Shown here: piece by piece, positions 36,535 through 48,556 of the stretch
How positions within the stretch are numbered: position 1 is the first letter of the stretch
Layout of the letters: each line of letters starts with the position of its first letter
NCBI RefSeq assembly: GCF_011075055.1
Contig: NW_025401112.1
Span: 310,001 to 374,000 of the forward strand
Reading direction: 5' to 3'
Length of the DNA stretch: 64,000 nucleotides
Source: Mangifera indica
Taxonomy: Eukaryota; Streptophyta; Magnoliopsida; Sapindales; Anacardiaceae
Notes under the pieces: model-generated
Database searches by the model: none
Seen by the model: the letters and a program-made list of their open reading frames with translations, nothing else
Told to the model about the DNA's origin: nothing
Position numbers and translations under genes: made by a program

Positions 36535-36821
36535 TAGGGCTGGACTTGAGTCAAGCCAGCTCGAGCTCAGCTCGGTTGTATCGAGCTTGAGCTGACTTGG
36601 GTTGGCTCAGTAGATTTTTTTAAAAATTTTTTTATATAAAACGACGTCGTTTTGATCCATATATATTAAAAACGATGTCTTTTTGATAATGAAAAACGAG
36701 TCAAACCGAACAGAGAACGAGTCGAACTCGAGCCAAACCGAGTCAAGCTCGAATAGAACTCGAGTCGCCTATAAATAAACCGAGCCGAGCCCGAGCTTGG
36801 CTCGGCTCGAATCTAACCCTA
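36535..36821. mobile_element. hAT-type MITE, family A copy 3, intact with target duplication
   Basis: A 287-base element with termini tagggctggacttgag and, on the minus strand, tagggttagattcgag. It is flanked on both sides by exactly cacaacac, an 8-base target-site duplication as made by hAT transposases. The interior is a long imperfect palindrome of gagctcgagct-like words with a central aaaacgacgtcgtttt. It has no coding capacity. It is the best-preserved copy in the window and defines family A. Confidence 0.85.
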
Positions 36822-38123
36822 CACAACACAACACATTGTTAGAGCTAGTCACATTTTCAGGATGTATTATAATTTTTTTAATTATTGTTTAGGATGTATT
36901 ATAATTGATTAAAATATTTTAATATTCACTTAATTTAATAAAAAAATAATTAAATTAACCGTTTTATGGGTTTGTACAATTTTATTTAGTCAACATGGTT
37001 ACTCTCATATTTAACCCTTCAACACTAAGAAAAATTAGGGCTCTTTGATACTTGGCATGATATCTGATATATAATATTTTATATATTAAAAATTAAATAA
37101 TATTCTATCATAAAAGGTTTTTAGATATTTAAAATTATAAGAAATTAAATAAAATTATCTAATTAGGGTTTTTGGTATGTTCGGTGTATTTTTAATTATA
37201 TTATAATACTGTAATATATCCGGTGGGTTTTTTTAACCATACAAAAACATTTAATATTTGGTGACGCTTGAGAATAGAAAATATATGAGCTTCTATGACA
37301 TTAAAGACAAAACATTGATTGCTTCTATGACATTTAATATTCCCTCATTTGTTTTCATAAAACCTCACGCGGGCCTTACCTTCTCCTATTCTACCCTTGG
37401 CCTTCCATTTCTCATTTCACATATTTATATTTCATGTTTCTCTTTTCAATTTTTAGTTTTTCAAAAACATTTACAACAAATACTAAAAACGTTTAAAATT
37501 ACCTAATAATTAAATTGAATCGATTTTTAAATAAAAAAATCTAACTAAGAGATAGTTTATTTAAAAAATTGATTTAGATATTAATTTAAAAATATAAAAA
37601 AATCAATTTTTTGATTCGATTATCAGTTTATCTAATTTTTAACACCAGTTAATAGAAACGAATTAATTTTTAAAAAGTTAAATAAAAAATTAATAAAATA
37701 GTAAAAATATTTTTAAAAAATTAGAAAAATTGTAAAATATGATAATTTTTTAAAATTTGATTCAAAAACCGATAAATCAAAAATTCGATTAGTTTAGTTG
37801 GTATTTTTCATTTAATTTAAAATTGATTAATTTTTAAATCGGTTCAGTTTTGGTTTATAATTTTTTTCAAACTAAAAATTTGGTTCAGTTAAAAAAATTG
37901 ATAAACTGATTTGGTTAATCGGTTTCGAACATTTTTAATGGATACAATGTTAAACAAGATGTGGTCAACTTGAGTCAAAATTTTCTTTATATTGGGGCAA
38001 ATTCGTCCAAACGGTCATACAACTAGTCATTAGTGGTTTCGGGGAGATGATTTATAAGCGCGGCCCTAACCTTTTCCCCAAAACAAATTCAAAATTTTCG
38101 AATTCCCGGCATTTTCTTCAATA
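36822..38123. other. Intergenic DNA upstream of the BRCT-RING-PHD gene, with a family B element
   Basis: AT-rich. Contains a family B inverted-repeat element at about 37504-37940, listed separately. The last 140 bases are the probable promoter and leader, with gcgcggccctaacc near 38059. No additional gene is supported; the frame at 37258-37506 has no motif. Confidence 0.4.
37504..37940. mobile_element. Inverted-repeat element, family B copy 1
   Basis: Similar over most of its length, in the same orientation, to the element at 60976-61418. Both carry ttagttggtatttt-like and cgattaatttttaaatc words, and the two halves are partly complementary (aatcgatttt near the left, gattaatcggttt near the right). 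It has no coding capacity. The left end is not sharply defined. Confidence 0.5.
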
Positions 38124-41100
38124 ATGGAACTCTGTTCCGATTCTCAATTCTCTGGCCACAGCCAATCTGAAGGTAATTTCTAGTGTCTTTCACTCACTTA
38201 TAGTACCTTTCACGCAGGCAAACAATCGGTTATTATTTTTTTTTTTAAATTTTCAATTGGATTCAAGAGCAGTTCGGTTCATCCGAGGAATGGATTCGGT
38301 GGTGGCGACGGTCAGTGGTTACAACGGCTCGGAGCGGTTCAACCTCATCAAGCTGATCTCTGAAACTGGTGCTAGTTATGTTGGTGCCATGTCAAGATCA
38401 ACCACGCATTTGGTATGATTTGATTCCGAGAGAGCAAATTGTGTCTGTATGTGTTTAATTTTTTTTTTTTTTGAGTTCTGACAATGATTAGGGTTTGGTG
38501 ATTAGGTGTGCTGGAAATTTGAAGGAAAGAAATTCGATCTTGCGAAGAAGTTTAAAACGATAATAGTTAATCATCGTTGGGTTGAAGATTGTATAAAGCA
38601 AAGAAAACGTGTCCCTGAAGCTCCTTATATGTTGCAATGGTGAGATTGGTGTTTGAAATTCAATTGAATTGAGATAAATTTGATGCTTCTTCTGAAGAGT
38701 TAGGACTTTAAATGGGATTTTTTGTTTTCTAGTAAAGGGGAGATAAAAGAAATTTAATGAAATGTGTTTGGTTAATATATCGAGGATAGTATTGTCGTAT
38801 GTCTCATATTTATTCATTGTATCTTAATTTTTTGGTTGTGTTTATTTTCTTGGCAATGCTATTTTACTCTAGTATCTATAATTATCATGGTCAGTTTAGT
38901 AGGAGTTTTATGAGATAGTGATCGTTTGCAACTGTTGGATGTATTATAATAAGCTTGGCGCTTGCATTCAACCAAAAAAATTATGATTTGAAAGTTATGG
39001 TATTGAATCTTTTCAGTGGACGAGAGCTAGGGCCTTTGTCGTTGGAATTACCAATTGTAATTAAGAAGCATTCAGTATTTTCTGACAAATCCTACCATAG
39101 ACTGGGAGACTATGAAAAAGAAGATGTTATGGATTCCGAAGGTGCTGACCTGGCTGCTTGGACTGATTCTTTTTTGTTGGATGAGGTAACTAGATATTCA
39201 GATGCTCTATGTGTGAGTTTTCTGTTTCAAGTGTCACTCAAACACTGAATTGATCTTCTTTTGGTTATCTGTAAGAACTTCAAGTGTTGATGTGGCATTA
39301 TGGATGATTAAATGGAAATGAGTGGATGCTAACGTCACTCAATAATCAATAAATTGATATATCTGTCTGTTTTAAGCATAAAAGAATAAATTTGTTATTC
39401 AGACCGCAATTGATGTAATCTGATGAGCTATGGAGCACATTATTGATCAGTTTAGCTTGTGGCACTACATAAAGTGCAATGGTTTCATTTTTTCACTTAT
39501 TGAATAACTCTGATTTTGAAGCTCCAATTATTTGCAGCTTCACTAGTTTCATAGTAGCTGTTTGGCATTTGATGGCATGACTGATGTTTTTATCCTTTGT
39601 CTTTTCTGTCATTTTTATTGCAGAACTTTTTACTGAAGTTTGAAAAAAGAAACGATAACTCTCAGAAATCAAAGGCAAAACCATTAAAAAGAACTTCAAG
39701 GAAGGAAAAGCAGTCAAGTGTCAGATATTGTTTTCAAGAGCCTCCTTTATCAGGATCGGTTAGTATGGAGGTCTGTTTAACCCTTATTTGCTTTGCATTT
39801 CTGAAACCTTAGTCAAATAGTTCCTATTTCTCTTCACAGTTTTAGCATATTAATTATGTTCTACTTTCTACAAACTTTGCCAGATGATATTTATAATAAT
39901 GATATTGTAACTTTTAAATGTGTTGTGCTATTCTCTTTTTTCTGCTTAGTGCACCTGGGTCAGTCACTGCTTCAGAGATTTAATTTTCTCTGGCAACTCG
40001 AAGAGAAAGTATATTTTGAGTAGTTCATTAACATTTGCTAATTGTGGAATCAGTGTTGGAAGTAACCATAGACATTATTGGGACAAAATAGTTGAAGAGA
40101 TTGGATACTTGGGATAGCTTTTCATTTAAGAAAACTCAGTTCTCCAATGATTAGCTAAGCGTGATGTTCATTGTTCCATTTTTGGGGTCAGCGGCATATG
40201 AACTTTAAAACATTTAAAACTTTGCATATCTTGCTAGTTATGGGATATCTAGCAGGTCATTTGATAATTTAGGAAACTTCAGAAACTTCCTGAATCTAAA
40301 ACTGCTCAATTGAGTATGGTATTCTAAATCATGCTCTAGCTTTTCACTTATGAACCAAATTCTGCATTGCTAATTTTTGTATTTGCTCAATCCTCTGAAA
40401 CTATCAGTTCGTCTACCAACAATATGCGCTGTTATTTCTTTCAATTCAGATGCATGATAACTTTGCTCATCATCTGTATTCTGTTCTCAATTTACATTGT
40501 AAAATTTTTTGAAGTATGGAGAGTCAAGTTCTGATTCTTCAATGCATTCTACGAGGGGGAAAAGGAAGATTTCAAAGCATCATGAGCCAAGTACTTCCTG
40601 TTTGCGTTCAGAAAGAGAGAAAAGGAAGATATCCATGGACATCAGCACCACTTTGGCTAAACCTTCTGGTAAAGGACGGAGACTTCTAAAGAAGAATATT
40701 GGTGAGAATTTTTTGGAGTCTACACTTTCAGATTCTGATCTAGAAGGGAATCTAATAATCAGAACTGGAGGAACATCTAATGATAGGTTCCATCAGCTTG
40801 GTGAAATAGATGAAGGTTTTCAAGATTCTCAGGACATACTGGAGAGAAATCATTCACATGGTCTGGACAGAATTTTAAGCAATGGGTGCTCTGATTTTGA
40901 AAACTTAAATGGACATGTCAAAGATGCCGATCAGACTGAACACGTTAATAGATTGCCTACTTCAATGGAATTATCATGTGTTATATGTTGGACAGAATTT
41001 AGTTCAACCAGAGGAATTCTGCCTTGTGGACATCGATTTTGTTATTCATGTATCCAAAACTGGGCCGATCATATGGTGTGCATTCTTGTCCTCCAAAATT

Positions 41101-42338
41101 CAGTCTATTTTTTCCCTTGGTTATTTGATTTTCATTCTATACTTATTAATTATATCCTTTTTATTACTTTTGTAAAACGCTTTCATTGTGTGCTTAAACA
41201 ATCTAAAGTTATATTCTCATTTTGAACTTCAGATGGTACATTCTTTTTATCCCCTAGTTTGAACTTCTAATTTTTTATATTTTGTACTTGGCCTCCAACT
41301 GCAATCCTTATTCCTTTCCCCTGATTTTAAAGATTGTCTTAGAAAATAGATGTATGAGTTTGTCACAAGTTTCTCTTAACAATTTAGTAAGAGTTTTCTG
41401 GTTAGGAGCACTTAAATGGCACATTTTAAGGTTCTTTCTTTTATATGTACAATTTCTGCCCATGAAATGATTCCAGTTTGAAATTCTCATGCTGCTGATG
41501 AATGTATGCAGGCTTCAATGAGAAAAATTTCAACTTGTCCTTTGTGCAAGGCCAGTTTTGTGAGCATCACAAAGGTGGAGGATGCAGACACTTGTGATCA
41601 GAAAATTTATTCCCAAACGGTTCCATGTGCACAGCCTAGGATGGATATCTTCTTTGTCACAGATCAAGATAGAACCAGTATTGGTGCTCAGGTAATATTT
41701 TTACACATAATAGTAAACCTGTTCCCCTTGAGTTAATCTCTATTGATTCTGAATACCTCTGGTGAAGGGAAAACTTGAACATATATTCTTACTGTCTGAC
41801 TGCATTATTTAATAGAAGTTCAGATTTCCCCTCAACTCAAGATTGTAAGCTTGAATGAAATACCGTAAATGGATTTCTTTCTTTGTCACAATTCTTACTA
41901 ACTGACTGCATTGTTTCTTTTAGTATTATCACAATTGAAAATAGAAGAAAAGCATAGTTTTTTCTCCTTGATAGATGGCAAAAACATGTTGAAATGGGAA
42001 CATGAAATATCAAATATGTTGTGTTCAACAAGTACTGCTGTTCAACTATAACATGGCTTCTCACGGTTGTGGTAGTACATATTATTGCCCTTGTGTGAAT
42101 AAATTTTAGTATAAAGTTCATCTTTGTGCTAATCCTTCTCTTTGCTTTATGTGTCTAGCAGCCCTCTTTACTTCCATCATGTAGTGAATGCCGTTCACGG
42201 GAACCAGAGGAGCTTCTCGTCAGATGCCATCTATGCCAAATTCGTTGCATTCATTCTTACTGTCTGGATCCCCCTTTGTTTCCATGGACCTGCATTCATT
42301 GCAAGGATCTCCAGATGCTTTACCTTCACAGCTACTAA
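38124..42338 (+). CDS. BRCT-RING-PHD zinc-finger protein (At1g67180-like), eight exons
   Basis: Likely a nuclear protein, possibly an E3 ubiquitin ligase in DNA-damage or chromatin signalling; this role is inferred from domains. Exons 38124-38172, 38270-38412, 38506-38639, 39017-39185, 39624-39770, 40515-41075, 41512-41691 and 42159-42338 join in frame to 520 aa. A BRCT domain lies at about residues 24-110 ([44 protein letters not shown]). A long basic, Ser-rich linker with KRKIS repeats follows. The RING finger spans 369-413, with C-x2-C-x12-C-x-H-x2-C-x2-C and the final C-x2-C in the next exon. A C4HC3 PHD-type finger at 469-509 ends the protein. The acceptor of exon 2 (gattcaagag) lacks a strong pyrimidine tract but is required by frame. 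It follows the FLX-like gene on the same strand. Confidence 0.9.
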
Positions 42339-44591
42339 TAACTTTTCACTCAAGGTTGAACCTTTATCTTTTCACTTCAAGAAACTGTGTGAATTTTGAG
42401 CTGTCTGCATCTTTTTAATTACACTCAATTTCATTGGATATGTTGAATTGAGAGCATGTTCAATAGTTTTTATTTTTTTTTTCTGAAAAAGTCCTGCACA
42501 TTTTTTTGTTTTAATTCTTCCGTAGGCTTGCTGAAGCTTTGGATTTATTGAAGACGACGGAAATTTGGGCGTTTCTCTCCAAACGGCCCATATGGTAAAA
42601 GCAGTCTTTTGCGCCTCAAATGGTAAAAACAGTTCAATTTCTTTTCATATTAGATCATACTTGTTTAAATTGTGTCCCATCATTTAAAATAGTAGAATCA
42701 GTATAAAACAACCAGTGTATGCTCTGATATAATATTTGAAACTGAGATAAAGCAAATCTAGGCCGCCCCATCAAATATACAAATAAACCACTATCACCAA
42801 GGACAGAAACTCTTTAGTTCTCTTGAATCTCTTCATCAAACCAAATGTGTAAAACCCATATAATTTAAAGCTTCTGCTGACTGTAGAACAAGTAATCCAA
42901 GTCTAATCCATCTTTGTGCATGACGTGTTTCCACTTTTTATCTAATTCCGACGTCTAGATAGATAAAACCATTAGCACATCACTTATATATAGATTTCTG
43001 ATTTGTATTCGCACCTTTGTTTTAGAATATTATTTAGATTATCCTAAAGCACCCTTGTCGCATTTGAAACTCGGTGAATATTCTTTGCTACAAAACATAT
43101 AGTGGACTTCCTTTTCCTCTTTTGTGTCTTCAATTTCAGCCCCATATTGTCTATCTGTTCTTTCATTATACTTAAGCTTTACCTTTAGGTGTACCTACGT
43201 CAGGGGGTCGTTTTCCTTTTTCACTAGTTTCCAAATTGATTTATTGTTTTTGTTGTTAATGTATCATCTCTATTAGGTCTAGCAAACGAACGGCTAGGTG
43301 GGTATGGGTTGGATCAAATGGATATGAATTGAAATCAAATTACTAGCTTGTATCCAGTCTTATAAATACGGGTGGATCCATGGGTATTCGTATTAACCGA
43401 CTGAATTTATTGCCGTTTTCCCCGTGTTCATATGCAAATTAAGCGTGCACTTCATTTGCTTTATTAATTACGTAAAGGAATTTTGGGTTTTGACTTGATT
43501 TGTACCTAGATTTTAGGTTGAGGAATAATGCAAAGCACTTATAGAAGCCTTTTCTCTGAATTTGGCTGTTTTATACTTCTATCATGATTAATATTATGTG
43601 CGTGATTTTTACATATAATTTTATATATAAATAATATCATACTATTTTATAATTGAATAATTAAAAATTAAAAATAAATTAATATTTAATTATAAAAAAA
43701 TATTATTTATACACAAAAATGATATATATAGTTTTATTATTCCTCTCCTAATCAAGTAATTACATAGGGAGAGACAAGTCAATTTCGTCCTTCTGGAAGC
43801 ATTTAAAATTCTATCCACCACTTTCATTTTGGTACCACAGTGTGCAACAAAACTAGTATCTTAGTCAAATAATTTAATATGTGTAGTTAATACTATGAGT
43901 GGTAGGTTTGCATTTAAATCAAATTGAGTTTGAACTCAATTTGATTTGAGTAAAATTAAGTTCGAATTTGAATCGAATTTTAACTTTGGTTCAATACTAT
44001 GATTGATCCAAAAAGATTAATATGATATTATTTTGATCCTATTAATTAAAATAATATTGTTTTAATTAATTCGTATCAAAATTTTTTAAAGTTGTGAGTT
44101 TAACGAGTCGAATATTCCTAAATCTTGTGCTTAAAAATATTTAATGTTCAAACTCGTTTCCAATTTATTCCAATTGAGTTTATTTTTAAATTCAAACAAG
44201 CTTAGCTTGTATTCAACCTTAATTATTGCCCATAATAAAATTTTCTTTTAAGGTTTTAGAAATAAGAGAAACCTCCTAATTGTTGATTCTTAGATGTTAA
44301 CATACATGGTAAAAGGGAAGTTCTATAAATATCTACTCATTTATTACTAATCACTACCATAGCCTAATAGATTGATACAAATCCAGTAAGGATTGGTTTA
44401 GAAAACAAAATTCAAATTGTGTACACGTAAACCAAGATAAAAGAAAACACCTAGACTGTAGTGACATTTCACAACTGCCAATTACTTGTTGAAGGATAGG
44501 GACCATATGTTAGTGATATGGCAATTGTAGATATGGACGTTTGAGATAACAGAGAGCAAGAATCAAATCTAAACACAAGTAACTGTGGAAA
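42339..44591. other. Intergenic DNA with family A and C repeats
   Basis: Probable 3' UTR of the BRCT-RING-PHD gene at the start. A family C foldback lies at about 43.59-43.74 kb and a family A MITE at 43.90-44.22 kb. A further stretch near 43278-43430 has gggtatgggttggatc and gggtggatccatgggtattc, like the ends of another hAT-type element, but its limits are unclear. No gene is supported. Confidence 0.4.
43903..44221. mobile_element. hAT-like MITE, family A copy 4
   Basis: Left end taggtttgcatttaaatc, right end on the minus strand taaggttgaatacaagc. The interior has opposed gagtttgaactcaatttg words, with an aaaataatattgtttt centre in place of the cgacgt core. No clear target duplication. Confidence 0.45.
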
Positions 44592-44786
44592 TTAAGCAAA
44601 AGTTTTGGTCTTGGGAGAGTCAGCAATTTTGAGGGTGTTTTCTATGAGCCTCCTGGCCTTCCTGCTTCTGATTTCAACTCTCATGCTTTCACTCTTCTCA
44701 ATCTTGTCGTAAACTTTCTTCATCTTCAAAGACCTTAGTTTAGACTTCAAGCTCACCATCAACCTCTCTAAGCCCATCGTCACCAT
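44592..44786 (-). CDS. Small basic plant protein of unknown function
   Basis: A 64-residue frame from ATG 44786 (or the in-frame ATG at 44777, giving MGLERLMVSLKSKLRSL). It is Lys/Arg-rich (KSKLRSLKMKKVYDKIEKSE, then SRKARRLIENTLKIA) and is probably helical and soluble. No signal peptide or membrane segment is seen. I do not recognise a named family, though its look is that of a conserved small plant protein. Support for a real gene comes from its architecture. A leader intron on the minus strand has donor cttcag|gttaat (44870/44871) and acceptor taacag just before the ATG. A TATA-like TTATATAAC lies upstream near 44941-44949. Confidence 0.55.
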   Translation of the reverse strand: MVTMGLERLMVSLKSKLRSLKMKKVYDKIEKSESMRVEIRSRKARRLIENTLKIADSPKTKTFA

Positions 44787-44940
44787 GGCTAAACCTGTTA
44801 AAAGACTAACAATTAGTGAGAATTTTCTAATAGAGATGAAAAATGAAAGTAAATCAAGTTTAGAATTAACCTGAAGGAAGAAGCTTGAAAGTTGGAGAAA
44901 TGGGATTTAGAGTTTAGGAGATTAATTGGCGTGTGGAGAG

Positions 44941-44949
44941 TTATATAAG
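44941..44949 (-). promoter_or_regulatory. Putative TATA box of the small basic protein gene
   Basis: The minus strand reads TTATATAAC about 70 bases upstream of the leader-intron donor of the 64-residue gene. A (TA)n microsatellite begins about 110 bases further upstream. Confidence 0.4.
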
Positions 44950-45055
44950 AGAAAGGACTAAAGAGAGAAGAGTTAGGAGAAAGAGTGGAGGGTTTGAGGA
45001 GAAGAACAAGTGAAAGAGAAAATATGAATGAATATGTCGGTTGAAAAAGTGGTAG

Positions 45056-45058
<3 letters not shown>

Positions 45059-45113
<55 letters not shown>
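45059..45113. repeat. (TA)n microsatellite
   Basis: About 55 bases of uninterrupted alternating ta, upstream of the small basic protein gene. Seen directly. Confidence 0.95.
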
Positions 45114-45115
<2 letters not shown>

Positions 45116-45885
45116 ACCACTTTATATATTCTTGGTATTGTTCCTTCCTATGTTAATTTATCATCTAGGTACTAATATGTTAACAATAAGTAATGTTATA
45201 TATATTTATTTTTAATAAGATAATTTAAATGATAAAAAAAAAATATTTTATATATAAAAAATCATAAATACGAGTGATAAAAGGAGCCCGGTTTCGGATT
45301 TTCGAAAGTCTAAAGATATAGGAGCCCAGTTTGCAGTTTTCACCATCACTTTGAACTTTGAAGTTAATGGACCAGGTGTGACACATAAATCCAGAATCCC
45401 GGGGAGGAATATGTAGTTTCACCTTATTGAGTTATTATATTCATTTAGCCCAATTGCAACCTGATTACCCACTTTCATAAGCCCATCTCTGAGTTCTTTT
45501 ATCAAATCCATCTTGAGCAGCAATCAGCAATGGAGAATTTGTTCTTTCATCTAACCATGGATTCTTCACAATAGAATATTTAAGAGAGGATGAGGTTACA
45601 CTAAAACTACAATAAAAACTGTGTATTCCGTTATGAATATATAATTAGATATTTTGATGATATATCGTTATATGATTTGATAATTTTAAATTAAAAATAA
45701 AATAATATTTAATTGTATGATGATATATTATTTGAGTATTTAAATGAGTACTTAAAATTAGGTAGACATAACATTATTACTAAAAATAACCGTCTCCAAC
45801 TTGTATATCAAATGTGTTATATTGCAATTAATGTCATGGTTATAAGTTTATGTTCTAAATTAAATTAAATAATTATGTGTTTGTA

Positions 45886-46202
45886 TAGAGGGCTAGATTT
45901 GAGTTCGAGTTTAAATGAGTCTGAAACAAGTTTAACTTAAGTGAGGTCAAACTCAAACTCAAGTTTGAAAGTTCAATATTTTTGAGCTCATAAAACTCAC
46001 AAGCTTGAAAAAATTGATACAAATAGATTAAAATAATATTGTTTTTATCAATATATATCAAAACGACGTCATTTTAGCATTGAATTTAACTTAAAACTCA
46101 ATTCAAGTTTAGTTTCTCTCGAATGAGTTGAACTAGAGTGAGCTCAAATTTAACTTTATAAAAATTGAGTTAAACTCAAATTTGGTTAGTTTTAAATCCA
46201 AT

Positions 46203-46206
<4 letters not shown>
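45886..46206. mobile_element. hAT-like MITE, family A copy 5
   Basis: Left part gggctagatttgagttcgag, right end on the minus strand taagattggatttaaaact. The interior has aaaacgacgtcattttag, matching the core of family A copy 3. A (TA)n run starts directly at its right end, so the target duplication cannot be judged. Confidence 0.55.

Positions 46207-46246
<40 letters not shown>
46206..46246. repeat. (TA)n microsatellite abutting a MITE
   Basis: About 40 bases of alternating ta directly following family A copy 5. Seen directly. Confidence 0.9.
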
Positions 46247-46250
<4 letters not shown>

Positions 46251-47205
46251 GTTAGCGAAGATATAAGAAAAAAATGATATAAGTTGTAACATAACATATC
46301 TTAAATTCACAAATTACACAAAAATAGCAAAGATGTGTGAGAGAAATGTTTTATAAATTAAATTAGAAGTGCTTCTCTTGTGAAGAAATGCGTAGTTTAG
46401 TTTGCCTTCTAAAACTCTTAATAATGCTTATTTTGTGATCTCCAATTCCAACCCTTTGAAATTGTTCTATGTTTTTCATGCCAACCTCTAAGCACCGACA
46501 CAACTGCTTTTTAAGTTATTTATCATAAAATTAATTTGGAGTATTCTACAAGAAACGAACAAAACATAACCACCAATAATATCCCCACCTTTTATTGATA
46601 TCTCAAAATGATTGATGTGATTGCAAATGGGCATTATAACCAAGACATTCTAGTCAAATTTTTAAATGCTACAATAGAATTCTAATTATAATTATTAGAG
46701 CATATGTATTCAGTTTTATTTATTGAGAGATGATTTATCAAACATAATAAATAATAGAGATATCATATCATTTATGGGTATTAAAAAAATAAAAATAAAA
46801 GATATATTATCGTGATAACTATAGAAAATGAGTGATGGCAACACATCAAGAGTGTGAAAACAACGAAGAAGGCTTGAGACGTGTTAATTGCTTTTGACGT
46901 TACAATAAAACTGAATTATGAAAGGGGAATATGTTATATATTTATATTAGTATAAGGTAGTTGAATTAAACTAAAATGAGAAATAAAGGTTATATTATAT
47001 GATGTTGTGGTCATATATAATATAAGATAATAAGACACATAAATGTCACTATATGTCTCAATCGTTAACATAAATGATCATTGACATATCATATTTGAAA
47101 AATGAATTTGCTGGTTATGACAATGAAAAGCCAGCCTATTTCTAGAGCTAAATCCATATTAAATTAATAAAGTATGACTGTAACGTAATACCAACTTATT
47201 ATATT

Positions 47206-47348
47206 TATATATCAATAATATTATATATGTAATTTTTATATATAATTTTATATATAAATAATGATGTATTATCATATGATTGAATATTATTTTATCTTTA
47301 ATTTTTAACTATTCAATCATATGATGACACGTTATTATTTGTATACAT
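47206..47348. mobile_element. Short foldback element, family C (representative copy)
   Basis: The left half contains ttatcatatgattgaatatt and the right half attcaatcatatgatgacac, which pair as an inverted repeat around a short spacer of tttatctttaatttttaac. Outer ends read aataatattatatatg and, inward from the right, agtagtattatgtata. Many other places in the window have the same plan. It is non-coding and probably a MITE. Confidence 0.6.
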
Positions 47349-48556
47349 AATACTACTCTTTATATTTATATTAGATAGACAGTAGAAACAAATGTATTTT
47401 AGTTGGGTTATTGTTTTTATTTTAATCAAAATAAAAGCTTGATCAATGAGCAATCTTACATCATTTAATTTTTAATATTAAATTAGATATTCAGATAATA
47501 TATCATTATGTAAATATGTTATTTTATTGTTAATTAAAAACTATCGAATTATCTGATAATACATAATTTAAATATTTAATTATATATTTAAAATTAGGTA
47601 TATATAATTTTATTGTTAATAAATTTGACGGAATTATGTGTTAAAAAGGTAATTAAGGTTGGAAAATGATAGAAGAACGATATATTTATTTAATTATTTG
47701 ATTTGCTCTTGTTAAAGTATTCTCATTTGTGACACATGTTTCTTACCATATGAATTAATTTGAAGATGTATATTAAGATAATTTATACTCAACTTTAAAT
47801 ATCTAATTAAATATTAAAATAATGTATGATCATGTGATTAAATATCATACCCAAGATGATTTATAGGTTTTCTGATTATTTTATCTTTAATTTAAATCCA
47901 TTAAATCATATAATAACACATTATACATTATTTTACCAAAATAAATTATATTGCGGAGTTGTTGAGAGGCAACTCTCAATGATTTCATATAGGGTTACGT
48001 GCATTTTCAATTAATTTCTCTAATTAATCACATCATTCTTGACAATTTCAATATTCATGGCCATGACCATTTTGATTCTTAATTGATTTAAAACTTTTAC
48101 TGCATATAGTATATGAAATATAATCCTTCTGTTCTTGTTGTAGAATGGACGGTCAATCCACTACCAACCAAATCGGCATTAAAAATTTCAAGGCCAAACG
48201 ACTCATTTTCATCCAAGCTTTGGTAACCTAAATTCTTAAAAATTATTAAAATTATAATTAATTTTAAAATATTATATTTTTATATTTTTTAAGATATAAT
48301 AATTATTATTTTTTCAACAATTGAGAGACACACTAACCTTTAAACACCGACACAATTGCTTTTTAATTTATTATTAAAACTAATTTTGAGTATTGGACAA
48401 GAAATGAATAAAACATCCAATAGTGTCACCACCTTTTATTAATATCTTAAAATGATTGATTTGACTGCAAATGGGCATTATTACCCAATCATTTTAGCAG
48501 AATTTTCAAGCTCAATCCATGGGATCCCATTATAATTATTAGAATGCCCGTATTCA

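Noticed and set aside
45059..45113. Possible regulatory or structured element made of alternating ta
   Set aside because: A plain dinucleotide microsatellite explains it.
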